In this document: positions 42,883 through 50,874 of the stretch, piece after piece
Layout: every line of letters begins with the position of its first letter
Numbering within the stretch: position 1 is the first letter of the stretch
Source: DATAWZ01 sp036266975
Lineage (GTDB): Bacteria > Actinomycetota > Thermoleophilia > Solirubrobacterales > Solirubrobacteraceae
Direction: 5' to 3'
DNA: 55,504 bases
Assembly: GCA_036266975.1 (NCBI GenBank)
Contig: DATAWZ010000216.1
Coordinates: forward strand, 1 to 55,504
The notes under the pieces: generated by a model
What the model saw: only the letters and a program-made list of their open reading frames with translations
What the model was told of the DNA's origin: nothing
Databases searched by the model: none
Translations under genes and position numbers: made by a program

Positions 42883-43601
42883 GCGCGAGCGACACTGCCC
42901 GGGTGGATGTCGAACCAGAGCGCGGCGGCCGGGTCCAGCGCCGCCGCACGCGCACCCGGGCAGCGCTGCTCGACGCCGCCGAGCGCGCGTTCACGCGTGA
43001 CGGCTACCACGGCGTGCGCCTGGAGACGCTCGCCGAGGAGGCCGACGTCTCGGTCGGGTCGATCTACAACCTGTTCTCGGGCAAGGACGGGCTCTACCTC
43101 GCCGCCGCCGAGCGCGCCACCGAGCTGTTCGCCGAATACCTCGAGCGCGCCTACCGGGTCAGCGACTCCCCGCTCGAGCAGGTCATGGCCTGCGGCGACG
43201 CCTACCTGCGCTTCCACCTCGATCACCCCGGCGCGTTCCGCTTCATCGCCTTCGACGGCGTGGAATCCCCGCCGCCGCTGCGCGACCAGGAGCGCCGCCA
43301 AGCGCTCACGCGGCGCACGACCGCGGTCCTCGAGCGATTCGGCGAGCACATCGCGGCCGCGGTGAGCGCCGGCGAGGCGGGTCCCCACGTCGACCCCGAC
43401 CTCGCCTGCCGGCTGCTGTTCGGCGCCTGGAACGGCATCGTCGCGCTCGGCCTGCGCCGCGACGCGCTCGTGCACGACGACCAGGCGATCGCCGCGCTGA
43501 TCGAACAGACCCGACGCATCGTGGTCGAGGGCCTCACCGACCCCGCCCATCGCGACGGCGCGGGACATTCGCGCGCCCGCCTGCTCAGCATCCCCGATTG
43601 A
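42879..43601 (+). CDS. TetR family transcriptional regulator
   Basis: 240 residues from the GTG at 42879. The TetR helix-turn-helix is RTRAALLDAAERAFTRDGYH, then GVRLETLAEEADVSVGSIYN and LFSGKDGLYL; the rest is a helical ligand domain (WNGIVALGLRRDALVHDD). The start overlaps the nitrilase-homologue stop, so it probably autoregulates this operon through the promoter at 40318. Confidence 0.9.
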   Translation: MSASDTARVDVEPERGGRVQRRRTRTRAALLDAAERAFTRDGYHGVRLETLAEEADVSVGSIYNLFSGKDGLYLAAAERATELFAEYLERAYRVSDSPLEQVMACGDAYLRFHLDHPGAFRFIAFDGVESPPPLRDQERRQALTRRTTAVLERFGEHIAAAVSAGEAGPHVDPDLACRLLFGAWNGIVALGLRRDALVHDDQAIAALIEQTRRIVVEGLTDPAHRDGAGHSRARLLSIPD

Positions 43602-43713
43602 CGCGCGCCGTGTCGCTTTGCGCGTGGCGGGGTGGTGGGATCCAACCCTGCCCCTGCGCGCTCGCGCGGGTTAGAGTCCGCTTGTCCGAGTCCGCGAGGG
43701 TGGAGGTCTGTAA

Positions 43714-44394
43714 ATGCATTCGCGCTCAGCGCTGATGGCCGTCTCGAAGGAGAACGTCGACGAAGTCGTGTCGATGATCAAGAGCGACATGGGACCGCGG
43801 TTCACGACGGCGCCCGGATTCTGCGCCTGGACGGGGCTCATCAACCTCGGCCTGGGACAGGTGTTCGGCGCGTCCTTCTGGGAGACCAAGGACGAGCTCG
43901 AGGCCGCCGACCACCTCGGGCGCGACACACGGGCCAAGGTCAACGAGCTGGTGGGAACCGAGAACCAGAACTACCAGAAGTGGGAGGTCCTCTACCTCGA
44001 CCTGCGCGAGATGACCGCCCACTGCGCCCGTTCGATCTTCATCACCGTCGACGAGGGGCACTACGAGGATCTGCTCGCCATGCTCGTCTACCAGATGGGC
44101 CCCCTCTACGCCAGCTCGCCCGGGTTCTGCGGCTTCACCGTCCTGGTCGACCCGGCGCGCAAGCAGCTGTTCGGCCACTCCTACTGGAGGAACGAGGAAG
44201 ACCGCGAGACCGCCTCCGAGTACGGACGGCGCCTGCGCAGCAAGGTCAAGACCATCGCCGGAATCGAGCGCGAGGACTTCCTGCTCTGGGACGTCTACTA
44301 CTACGAGGTGCCCAAGGCTCGCGTGGCGGTCAAGGACGGCTGGCGAATCGAGGATGGCTCGCTGTTCCGCAACCGCTCTGCCGCGGCCGGCTAG
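43714..44394 (+). CDS. Duplicated dimeric alpha/beta-barrel protein (ABM-like)
   Basis: 226 residues formed of two similar halves. GPRFTTAPGFCAWTGLINLG...FWETKDELEAADHLGRDTRA...KWEVLYLDL is mirrored by GPLYASSPGFCGFTVLVDPA...YWRNEEDRETASEYGRRLRS...LWDVYYYEV. This is the antibiotic-biosynthesis-monooxygenase/dimeric ferredoxin-like fold in tandem, as in some heme- or quinone-acting proteins. No catalytic assignment can be made. TGGAGG precedes the ATG. The stop TAG lies in the CTAG repeat end. Confidence 0.75.
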   Translation: MHSRSALMAVSKENVDEVVSMIKSDMGPRFTTAPGFCAWTGLINLGLGQVFGASFWETKDELEAADHLGRDTRAKVNELVGTENQNYQKWEVLYLDLREMTAHCARSIFITVDEGHYEDLLAMLVYQMGPLYASSPGFCGFTVLVDPARKQLFGHSYWRNEEDRETASEYGRRLRSKVKTIAGIEREDFLLWDVYYYEVPKARVAVKDGWRIEDGSLFRNRSAAAG

Positions 44395-44555
44395 TGGTGC
44401 CTCCGGTAAATCCGGTCGTCGATTCGCGAGCGAAGATCGAGCATGGCCAGGACGCAGGGAGCCGGAATAGCAGCGCTATTTCGGCCCCCGAGGACGCCGC
44501 CAGGCGAAGATTTGCAGCCGCGAAGCGAGAGCGGATCTACAGGAGGTGGCACTAG
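44391..44555. mobile_element. Complete CTAG-bounded repeat with terminal inverted repeats (MITE-like)
   Basis: 165 bases bounded by CTAG at both ends. The left end CTAGTGGTGCCTCCGGTAAA and the right end read in reverse, CTAGTGCCACCTCCTGTAGA, match at most positions and both continue into ATCCG. Inside, GCCGGAATAGC/GCTATTTCGGC forms a hairpin around 44460-44485. The two outer CTAG copies may be a target duplication. They contain the TAG stops of both convergent neighbours. There is no coding capacity. Partial copies lie at 17968 and 34436. Confidence 0.75.
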
Positions 44556-45787
44556 CGATTACTCCGGCCGTCCGGCGAGAGCGTCAGCAGCGAGAGGCGC
44601 AGCGCGACGTGGAGCTCGGTGCGGCGGTCGTTCAGGGGCCGACCGAGCGCGCCCTCCAGCCGGCGCAGGCGTTGACGGATCGTCTGCTCGTGCACGCCGA
44701 GGATCGCCGCGGCCGCCACGTATGACCCGCTGAGGAGCCAGGCCTGAAGGGTCTCCCGCATGCGCGGCGTGAGCAGACCCGCGTCGAGGGCGATTCCGAG
44801 CTCGTCGCGGACGAGGGCGCGGGCACCGTTGCGGTCGCGCAGCGCGAGCATCTCGATGCGGACGTCCTCGGCCCAGGTCACGCGCGCGGCGTGATCGCCG
44901 AGCATGGCTTGGACGGTCGCGGCATCGCGGGCCGTCTCGATCGTCTGACGGAAGCCCGCGAGCCCCGGGCCGACCGCGCCGAACGCCACCCGTCGCCCGG
45001 TCTGGGCTGCGGCCGCGTGCAGACGCGAGCGGAGAGCGGCGGTCAGCGGCGCGCGCAGCCGCAGCCAGAACTCGGTCGGACCGGCCCCTTCGAGGACGAG
45101 CAGATCGCCGGCGTTGCCGATCTCCTTCAGCGCGGCGGTCAGTTGCCGGTCGGCGGCCGTGTCGGGGGTGTCGAGCACGCCGCCGAGGTGGTGTCCGTCG
45201 AAGGCGTACCCCAGGAATCGCTGGGCCTCGGCGGCCGGGGTGTCCAGGGTGCCGTCGAGCACCTGCTCGACCAGACGCAGCCGGCGGTGCTCGAGCGTCT
45301 GGTGTCGTTGCGCCACCGCGGCGTGGTAGCTGCCCAGCGATGCGAAGAGCAGGCGGTCGACGAACCCGAACAGCGTGGGAATGCTGCAGCGGATGACCTC
45401 GAGCGCGGCGGCCCGGTCGACGCAGTGCGCTTCCACGGCGCTCGTCCACCATTCCCACAGCGTGGCCTGACCGACCCGGTAGGAGCGTTCGAAGATCTGC
45501 TCGGAGATGCCCTGGCGGGCGACCTCCGCGGCGAAGATGAGTGACGCGGGCGCCTGCACCTCGTCCAGGGTGATGCCGCCGGCGACCAGTCGCTTCAGGC
45601 AGGCGACCTTTTCGGCGGTCGCGCTCTGAAGCAGGTCCCGCAGCACCGCCGCGTCGATGACGTCGGCGTAGACCTCGTCGAGCATGACTTCGGTCAGCTG
45701 GGCGCTGAGGGCCTGGACGTCGATGGTCTCGGCCAGCGTGGTCAGGAGATCCGGCGGCAGCGCCGTTGGCTTGGTGCCGTGAGCCAC
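44552..45787 (-). CDS. PucR-type transcriptional regulator
   Basis: 411 residues from the GTG at 45787 (AAGGAG five bases before). A long helical sensor part (VRQ/RGISEQIFERSYRVGQ-like region with QATLWEWW) is followed by the PucR C-terminal helix-turn-helix TLQAWLLSGSYVAAAAILGV, HEQTIRQRLRRLEGALGRPL, NDRRTELHVALRL. It is divergent from the StyA-like gene, so it probably controls that operon. The stop TAG lies in the CTAG end of the repeat element. Confidence 0.82.
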   Translation of the reverse strand: MAHGTKPTALPPDLLTTLAETIDVQALSAQLTEVMLDEVYADVIDAAVLRDLLQSATAEKVACLKRLVAGGITLDEVQAPASLIFAAEVARQGISEQIFERSYRVGQATLWEWWTSAVEAHCVDRAAALEVIRCSIPTLFGFVDRLLFASLGSYHAAVAQRHQTLEHRRLRLVEQVLDGTLDTPAAEAQRFLGYAFDGHHLGGVLDTPDTAADRQLTAALKEIGNAGDLLVLEGAGPTEFWLRLRAPLTAALRSRLHAAAAQTGRRVAFGAVGPGLAGFRQTIETARDAATVQAMLGDHAARVTWAEDVRIEMLALRDRNGARALVRDELGIALDAGLLTPRMRETLQAWLLSGSYVAAAAILGVHEQTIRQRLRRLEGALGRPLNDRRTELHVALRLSLLTLSPDGRSNR

Positions 45788-45876
45788 TCGTTCTCCTTGT
45801 CCGGATTGATGACGACGCGCGGTCGCGAACGCTCCCGCGGGTGACGAAGCAAATGTAACCGGGCTCGTTTCGGGTT

Positions 45877-45899
45877 GCACGGATTTCACGATTTCGTGC
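45877..45899. promoter_or_regulatory. Candidate operator in the divergent StyA/PucR gap
   Basis: GCACG (45877-45881) and CGTGC (45895-45899) flank ATTTCACGATTT-type sequence, an imperfect palindrome in the middle of the 238-base gap between the PucR regulator and the flavin monooxygenase. No clear -35/-10 pair is seen. Confidence 0.35.
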
Positions 45900-46025
45900 C
45901 CGTGAACCCACGCAAGACGCAGCAGCTCGCCGCACGGGCCGGAAATAGCTTGCGTACCGACGAAGCGGCCGCGCGACGGAGCCGGCCAGAAGATCGGCAC
46001 GAGCGCCGAGGAACAGGAGAACGCG

Positions 46026-47309
46026 ATGCCAGACATCGGAGTCGTCGGAGCCGGCGTGGGAGGGCTGCACTTGAGCCTTCTGCTGCAGAGCCGGGGTGTG
46101 CCGGTGACGCTCTATGCGGATCGCACTCCCGAAGAGATGCGCCACAGTCCTCGGCTGGCGAACACCGCCGGTCATTGGGTGCCGACCCGCGAGCGCGAGG
46201 CGCAGCTCGGCGTGAACCACTGGGATGAGCTCGCGCCGCCGGTGCCCGTGCTCAATGTCGACGTGGGCGGCGGTCTGCCGTTGCGCTTCAGCGCCGATCT
46301 CGGCAAGGGTCCGATCGCCGTGGACTACCGCATCCAGATGCCGCGGCTGCTGGAGGACTTCGTCGAGCGTGGTGGCTCTGCGGTCTTCGGCGCGGTCGAG
46401 CGTCACGCCTTGGACGCCATGGCCGAGCAGCACGACCTCGTCGTGATCAGCTCGGGCCGCGGCACGATGACCGAGCTGTTCCCGAAGATCGACGAGCGTT
46501 CGCCGTACAGCCGGCCGCAGCGCATCCTGCAGATCTCGGCGTGCCGCGGGATCGACCTGGGAGCCGGTTCGATCAGCTACGAGCTCGTGCCCGGCGTCGG
46601 CGAGTGCCTGCTGTTCCCGTATCTGACCGTCGAGGGGCCGGCAACGATCCTCTACCTGTCGGCCGCGGTCGACGGCCCGCTGCCGGAGATGATGGACGCC
46701 GATCTCGCCGGTGACGCCGACCGGGCCGAGCTGGACGGCGTCTTCCGGCGGGTGGTGACCGGCTTCTTCCCCGCCTCGTCGGGCAAGATCGACTGGGATG
46801 CCTTCGCCACGCTCGGGCCGAGGTACGACATCGCCGGCGCGCTCACTCCCACCGTGCGCCGGCCCTTCGCCCAGTTGGAGAACGGGCGCTGGGTCCTGGC
46901 GCTGGGCGACGTGCACACGGTCAACGATCCGCTGCTCGGGCAGGGTTCGAACTCCGCGTCGGCAACCGCGTTCATCGTCGCGGACGCGATCGACGAGGAC
47001 CCCTATGGCTTCGACGAGCTGTGGGTCACCAAGACGGCCGAGCGCATGTGGCAGCGCGCGGGTGGGGCCGTCGGCTTCACCAACACGCTGCTGGCGGTTC
47101 CGCCGGCGCCGCAGGTCGTCCAGGTGCTGGCGGCGGCCTCGGGGTCGCCGGAGATGGCCGAGTTCGTGGGCGAGTTCTTTGGAACGCCGACGCTCGCGTG
47201 GAGCGTGCTGGCCAGCCCCGAGCGCGCGCAGAGCGCGATCGCGACGATCGCCGGGCCCGAGGCGCTGGAGGCCGTGGCGCGTGCGCTGAGCAGCGTAGGC
47301 GCGTCGTGA
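46026..47309 (+). CDS. StyA-like FAD monooxygenase (styrene/indole monooxygenase family)
   Basis: 427 residues. It starts IGVVGAGVGGLHLSLLLQSR, the FAD-binding loop of the StyA/SMO group; later DYRIQMPRLLEDFVERGG and ALGDVHTVNDPLLGQGSNSA (flavin-contact region) fit. This family epoxidises aryl alkenes or indole using FADH2 from a partner reductase, and such a reductase is the very next gene (4-base overlap). The natural substrate is not fixed by the sequence. Confidence 0.85.
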   Translation: MPDIGVVGAGVGGLHLSLLLQSRGVPVTLYADRTPEEMRHSPRLANTAGHWVPTREREAQLGVNHWDELAPPVPVLNVDVGGGLPLRFSADLGKGPIAVDYRIQMPRLLEDFVERGGSAVFGAVERHALDAMAEQHDLVVISSGRGTMTELFPKIDERSPYSRPQRILQISACRGIDLGAGSISYELVPGVGECLLFPYLTVEGPATILYLSAAVDGPLPEMMDADLAGDADRAELDGVFRRVVTGFFPASSGKIDWDAFATLGPRYDIAGALTPTVRRPFAQLENGRWVLALGDVHTVNDPLLGQGSNSASATAFIVADAIDEDPYGFDELWVTKTAERMWQRAGGAVGFTNTLLAVPPAPQVVQVLAAASGSPEMAEFVGEFFGTPTLAWSVLASPERAQSAIATIAGPEALEAVARALSSVGAS

Positions 47310-47803
47310 CCGCAGCGCACCAGGGCACGGTGTGCGGCGCGGACCTGCGAGCCGCCTTCTCCCTGCGCGCCGAGCCCGTCTGCGCGATCACCTCATGCGA
47401 CGAGTACGGCGAGCGGATCGGCATGACCGCGACGTCGGTGACGAGCGTGTCGCTCGACCCGCCGATGCTCCTGGTGTGTGTCGCGTCGAGGTCCCTTCTG
47501 GCCTCGGCGATGCGGGCCAAGCTGCCGTTCGTCGTGCACTTCCTGTCCACCGAACAGGAGGACATCGCGCGGCGGCTGGCCTCCCCGATCGAGGACAAGT
47601 TCCGGGAGGTCAGTCACTACATGAGCTCGTCGGGTGCCGCGCGCCTGAAGGCGGCGCAGGCGATCCTGGAATGCGAGCCGGACCAGGTGCACCAGGCGGG
47701 CGATCACCTGGTGGTCATCGGGCTGGTCACGCGAATCGACCATGCCGCGTCGGACGGGCCCGCGCTGCTCTTTCACGGCGGGCGGTTCACCCGCGCGGAG
47801 TGA
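47306..47803 (+). CDS. Flavin reductase (StyB-like partner)
   Basis: 165 residues from the GTG at 47306. The split-beta-barrel flavin reductase pattern is present: LRAAFSLRAEPVCAITSCDE, GMTATSVTSVSLDPPMLLVC, PFVVHFLSTEQEDIA, then GDHLVVIGLVTRI and a final FHGGRF. The NADH-dependent enzyme supplies reduced flavin to the StyA-like oxygenase. The start overlaps the oxygenase stop (GTGA). Confidence 0.87.
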   Translation: MTAAHQGTVCGADLRAAFSLRAEPVCAITSCDEYGERIGMTATSVTSVSLDPPMLLVCVASRSLLASAMRAKLPFVVHFLSTEQEDIARRLASPIEDKFREVSHYMSSSGAARLKAAQAILECEPDQVHQAGDHLVVIGLVTRIDHAASDGPALLFHGGRFTRAE

Positions 47804-47866
47804 GACGGGCGCTGCGGCGCCCGGAAATGCAACCAGCCGGCGAGTGCCGGCGGAAAGCGAGATCAC

Positions 47867-48580
47867 ATGATCAAGGTGCTCATGGCGGTGTCCGGCGCGC
47901 ACGCGTGGACGCTCGCCGACGGAACCGACTACCCCACCGGCTTCTGGGCCGAGGAGCTCGTCGCGGCTCACCGCGTCTTCCGCGACGCGGGCTGGGAGGT
48001 CACGATCGCCACACCGCAGGGACGTACTCCCGCGGTCGACGCCAACAGCCTGCTGCCCGAGTACACCGGTGCCGACGAGGCGACCATCGCGGAGCTCAAG
48101 CGATACCTGGACGAGCTCGCGCCCGAGCTCGAGCATCCAGCGACCCTGGAGTCCGTCGATCCCGGCGCCTTCGACGTGCTCTTCCTGCCCGGTGGTCACG
48201 GTCCCATGCAGGACCTCGCCGTCTCATCGCGGATGGGAGCCGTCCTGACGGAGATGCTCGACGCGCAGAAGGTCGTGGCCTCGGTGTGCCACGCGTCGGC
48301 GGCGCTGCTGTCCGCCGACCGGCCCGACGGGTCCTGGGCGTTCTCTGGGTACCGCCTGACCGGCTTCACCAACGCCGAGGAAGAAGCCGTGGGCCTGGCG
48401 CCGAAGGCGGCCTGGCTGCTGGAGAGCCGGCTGCGCGAGCGCGGCGCCAGCTTCGAGGGCGGCGAGCTGTGGGCGCCGCACATCGTCTCCGACCGCAACC
48501 TGTACACCGGCCAGAACCCGGCCTCCTCGCAGCCGCTGGCCGAGCAGATCGTCGCGGCGGTGAGCGCCGCGGTCGCCTGA
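47867..48580 (+). CDS. DJ-1/PfpI family protein (Hsp31-like)
   Basis: 237 residues of the class I glutamine-amidotransferase-like fold. VLFLPGGHGPMQDLAV and the nucleophile elbow VASVCHASAALL (Cys near residue 141) fit Hsp31/glyoxalase III-type proteins with the longer N-terminal segment (GTDYPTGFWAEEL). It may detoxify reactive aldehydes; next to an epoxidising oxygenase that would make sense, but it is inference. Confidence 0.87.
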   Translation: MIKVLMAVSGAHAWTLADGTDYPTGFWAEELVAAHRVFRDAGWEVTIATPQGRTPAVDANSLLPEYTGADEATIAELKRYLDELAPELEHPATLESVDPGAFDVLFLPGGHGPMQDLAVSSRMGAVLTEMLDAQKVVASVCHASAALLSADRPDGSWAFSGYRLTGFTNAEEEAVGLAPKAAWLLESRLRERGASFEGGELWAPHIVSDRNLYTGQNPASSQPLAEQIVAAVSAAVA

Positions 48581-48607
48581 GAACCCACCGATACCGGGAG
48601 ATCGAAG

Positions 48608-49027
48608 ATGTCGAAGATGACCGGCCGCTGCCTGTGCGGCAACGTGTCCTACACCACCGAGTCCGAGCCGCTGATCGTCGCGATCTGCCACTGCAACAAC
48701 TGCCAGCGGCAGACCGGCACCGCCTACTCGCTCGTGGTCGGCGTCCCACGCGCGGGGTTCAGCATCGCCGGCGCGACGCTCGCCGAGTTCGAGACGACGA
48801 CGGAGTCCACCGGGACCCCCTCGCAGCGCCGATTCTGCAGCAACTGCGGCTCGGCGCTGGTCACCTTCGCCGAGGCGGCTCCCGACCTGGCGCTGATCAA
48901 GGCGGGGACGCTCGACGACCAGCACGGGCTCTCGCCGGCCGTCGAGGTTCATTGCCAGAGCGCGTTCGCGTTCGCCGTCGCGGAGGACGCCGGTCGGGCG
49001 CGCTTCCCGGCCGACCTGCCCGCATGA
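48608..49027 (+). CDS. GFA/CENP-V family zinc protein
   Basis: 139 residues. Zinc-binding cysteines occur in the family order: GRCLCGNVSY, ICHCNNCQRQTG, FCSNCGSAL. Relatives include glutathione-dependent formaldehyde-activating enzymes and many of unknown role; high-GC Actinobacteria often lack glutathione, so formaldehyde activation is not assumed. The stop overlaps the ATG of the next SDR. Confidence 0.88.
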   Translation: MSKMTGRCLCGNVSYTTESEPLIVAICHCNNCQRQTGTAYSLVVGVPRAGFSIAGATLAEFETTTESTGTPSQRRFCSNCGSALVTFAEAAPDLALIKAGTLDDQHGLSPAVEVHCQSAFAFAVAEDAGRARFPADLPA

Positions 49028-49782
49028 GCACAACCGCTCAGCGTCTTGCTGACCGCGTGGCCGTGATCAGCGGCGGCTCATCGGGCCTGGGCGTTCACTT
49101 CGCCCACGGATTCGCGCGCGCCGGCGCGCGCGTGGTGATCTGCGGGCGGCGCGGCGAGCTGCTCGAGCGCACCGCGCGGCAGGTCCGTGACGCCGGCGGA
49201 CGATGCCTGGCCGTGACCGCCGACGTCACCGACGTACAGCAGTGCGAGCACGTGGTCACCGCGGCTCGCGAGGCCTTCGGCCACGTCGACATCCTGGTCA
49301 ACAACGCGGGCATCGGCACGGCCGTGCCCGCGCTGCGCGAGACGCCCGAGCAGTTCGGCCAGGTCGTCGACGTCAACCTGCTGGGCACCTACTGGATGGC
49401 GCAGGCCTGCGCGCGCGTCATGCGTCCCGGCTCGAGCGTCATCAACGTCAGCTCGGTCCTGGCCTCGGTGACCGCCGGGCTCCCCCAGGCCGCGTACACC
49501 GCCTCCAAGGCGGGCGTGGAAGGGCTCACCCGCGACCTCGCCCAGCAGTGGGCAGGCCGAAAGGGCATCCGGGTAAATGCGCTGGCGCCGGGCCTGTTCG
49601 AGTCCGAGATGACCAGCGGGTACACCGAGGAGTACCTGTCCGCCGTCATCGCGCGCGTTCCGCTGGGCCGGCAGGGCCGTGGCGAAGAGGTCGCCGACGC
49701 CGCCGTGTTCCTGGCCAGCGACGCGGCCTCCTACATCACCGGAGCGGTGCTGCCCGTCGACGGCGGCATGCGCATCGCTTGA
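49024..49782 (+). CDS. Short-chain dehydrogenase/reductase
   Basis: 252 residues of a classical SDR. The cofactor loop is VAVISGGSSGLGVHFA, then DILVNNAGIG, the catalytic Ser in VINVSSVLAS and the intact YTASK (Tyr/Lys), unlike the two SDRs in the upstream operon. The C-terminal TGAVLPVDGGMRIA is standard. It is an NAD(P)-dependent alcohol/ketone oxidoreductase, probably of the hydroxyacyl-CoA type given the following kinase and dehydrogenase. Confidence 0.92.
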   Translation: MSTTAQRLADRVAVISGGSSGLGVHFAHGFARAGARVVICGRRGELLERTARQVRDAGGRCLAVTADVTDVQQCEHVVTAAREAFGHVDILVNNAGIGTAVPALRETPEQFGQVVDVNLLGTYWMAQACARVMRPGSSVINVSSVLASVTAGLPQAAYTASKAGVEGLTRDLAQQWAGRKGIRVNALAPGLFESEMTSGYTEEYLSAVIARVPLGRQGRGEEVADAAVFLASDAASYITGAVLPVDGGMRIA

Positions 49783-49808
49783 ACCGCACCGCCAATGAGG
49801 AGGACCCC

Positions 49809-50867
49809 GTGACCGACCAGAGCGCCGAGCCGGCGGGCGGCACAGCCGCCCCCCCGGGCATCGACCCCGCCGGCGTGCTGCAGTGGATGCTCGCCCACGT
49901 CGGCGAGCTGCGACCACCCCTGGCCTTCCAGCGGATCGGCCACGGTCAATCGAACCTGACCTATCGCGCCAATGATGCCGGGGGGCGCTCGTGGGTGCTG
50001 CGCCGGCCGCCGCTGGGACCGCTGCTGCCGTCGGCCCACGATGTGGCCCGCGAGTACCGGATCATCTCCGCGCTCGCCCCGGTCGGCGTGCCCGTTCCGA
50101 GCACGGTCGGCGTGTGTGAGGATCCGCAGGTCACCGGCGGTCCGTTCTACGTCATGCAGGACGTCGACGGCGTGGTCCTGAAGGACATGCGGGCCGGACG
50201 TGAGGTCTCCGCGCAGGCGCGGGCGGCGGCCGGACGGGGGCTGGCCGAGACGCTGGCGCAGATCCATGCCATCGACGTCGCCGCGGCCGGACTGGGCGAC
50301 CTCGCCCGTCACGAGGGCTACGCCGAGCGGCTGATTCGTCGCTGGAGCGAGCAGTGGCGACAGACCGACGGCGGCGAGCGACCGATCGTGCTCGAGCTCG
50401 CCGAACGCCTGCACGCCGGTATCCCCGAGCAGACCGAGGTTGCGCTGGTCCACGGTGACTACCGACTTGACAACCTGATCCTCGGACCGGACGGCAGCGT
50501 TCGCGCGGTCCTGGACTGGGAGCTGTCCACGCTCGGCGATCCGCTCGCCGACCTCGGGCTCCTGCTCGTCTACACCACCGAGGCCGGGGACCCCTCCCGG
50601 CCGCTGGGCGCCTCGGCGACCGAGCTCCCCGGGTTTCCCACCCGCGCCGAGCTGGTCGACCTGTACGCCGCCGCCTCGGGCCGCGATGTCTCCGCCGTGC
50701 CCTTCTGGACGGCGCTGGGGGCGTGGAAGCTCGCCATCGTCCTGGAGGGCGTGATCGCCCGGGCCCGCCGGAACCCGGTCAACGGCTCGGACGGCGACCG
50801 GTTCGCACCGGCGGTCGAGTATCTGGTGCGGCTGGCCGCGCGAACCACGCAGCAGGCCGGACTCTGA
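49809..50867 (+). CDS. APH-family kinase paired with acyl-CoA dehydrogenase (ACAD11-like module)
   Basis: 352 residues from the GTG at 49809 (GAGGAGG upstream). FQRIGHGQSNLTYRANDAGG, SWVLRRPPLGPLLPSAHDV, the catalytic loop ALVHGDYRLDNLILGP and the metal-binding AVLDWELSTLGDPLADLGL define the same hydroxyacyl-CoA kinase subgroup as the gene at 28728. Only seven bases separate it from an ACAD11-like dehydrogenase, the split form of mammalian ACAD10/11. Confidence 0.87.
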   Translation: MTDQSAEPAGGTAAPPGIDPAGVLQWMLAHVGELRPPLAFQRIGHGQSNLTYRANDAGGRSWVLRRPPLGPLLPSAHDVAREYRIISALAPVGVPVPSTVGVCEDPQVTGGPFYVMQDVDGVVLKDMRAGREVSAQARAAAGRGLAETLAQIHAIDVAAAGLGDLARHEGYAERLIRRWSEQWRQTDGGERPIVLELAERLHAGIPEQTEVALVHGDYRLDNLILGPDGSVRAVLDWELSTLGDPLADLGLLLVYTTEAGDPSRPLGASATELPGFPTRAELVDLYAAASGRDVSAVPFWTALGAWKLAIVLEGVIARARRNPVNGSDGDRFAPAVEYLVRLAARTTQQAGL

Positions 50868-50874
50868 GATCGCC

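Noticed and set aside
44391..44555. Short coding region inside the repeat
   Set aside because: The open frame across it gives similar peptides in copies only because the DNA repeats; no start with ribosome site and different frames are used at different copies.
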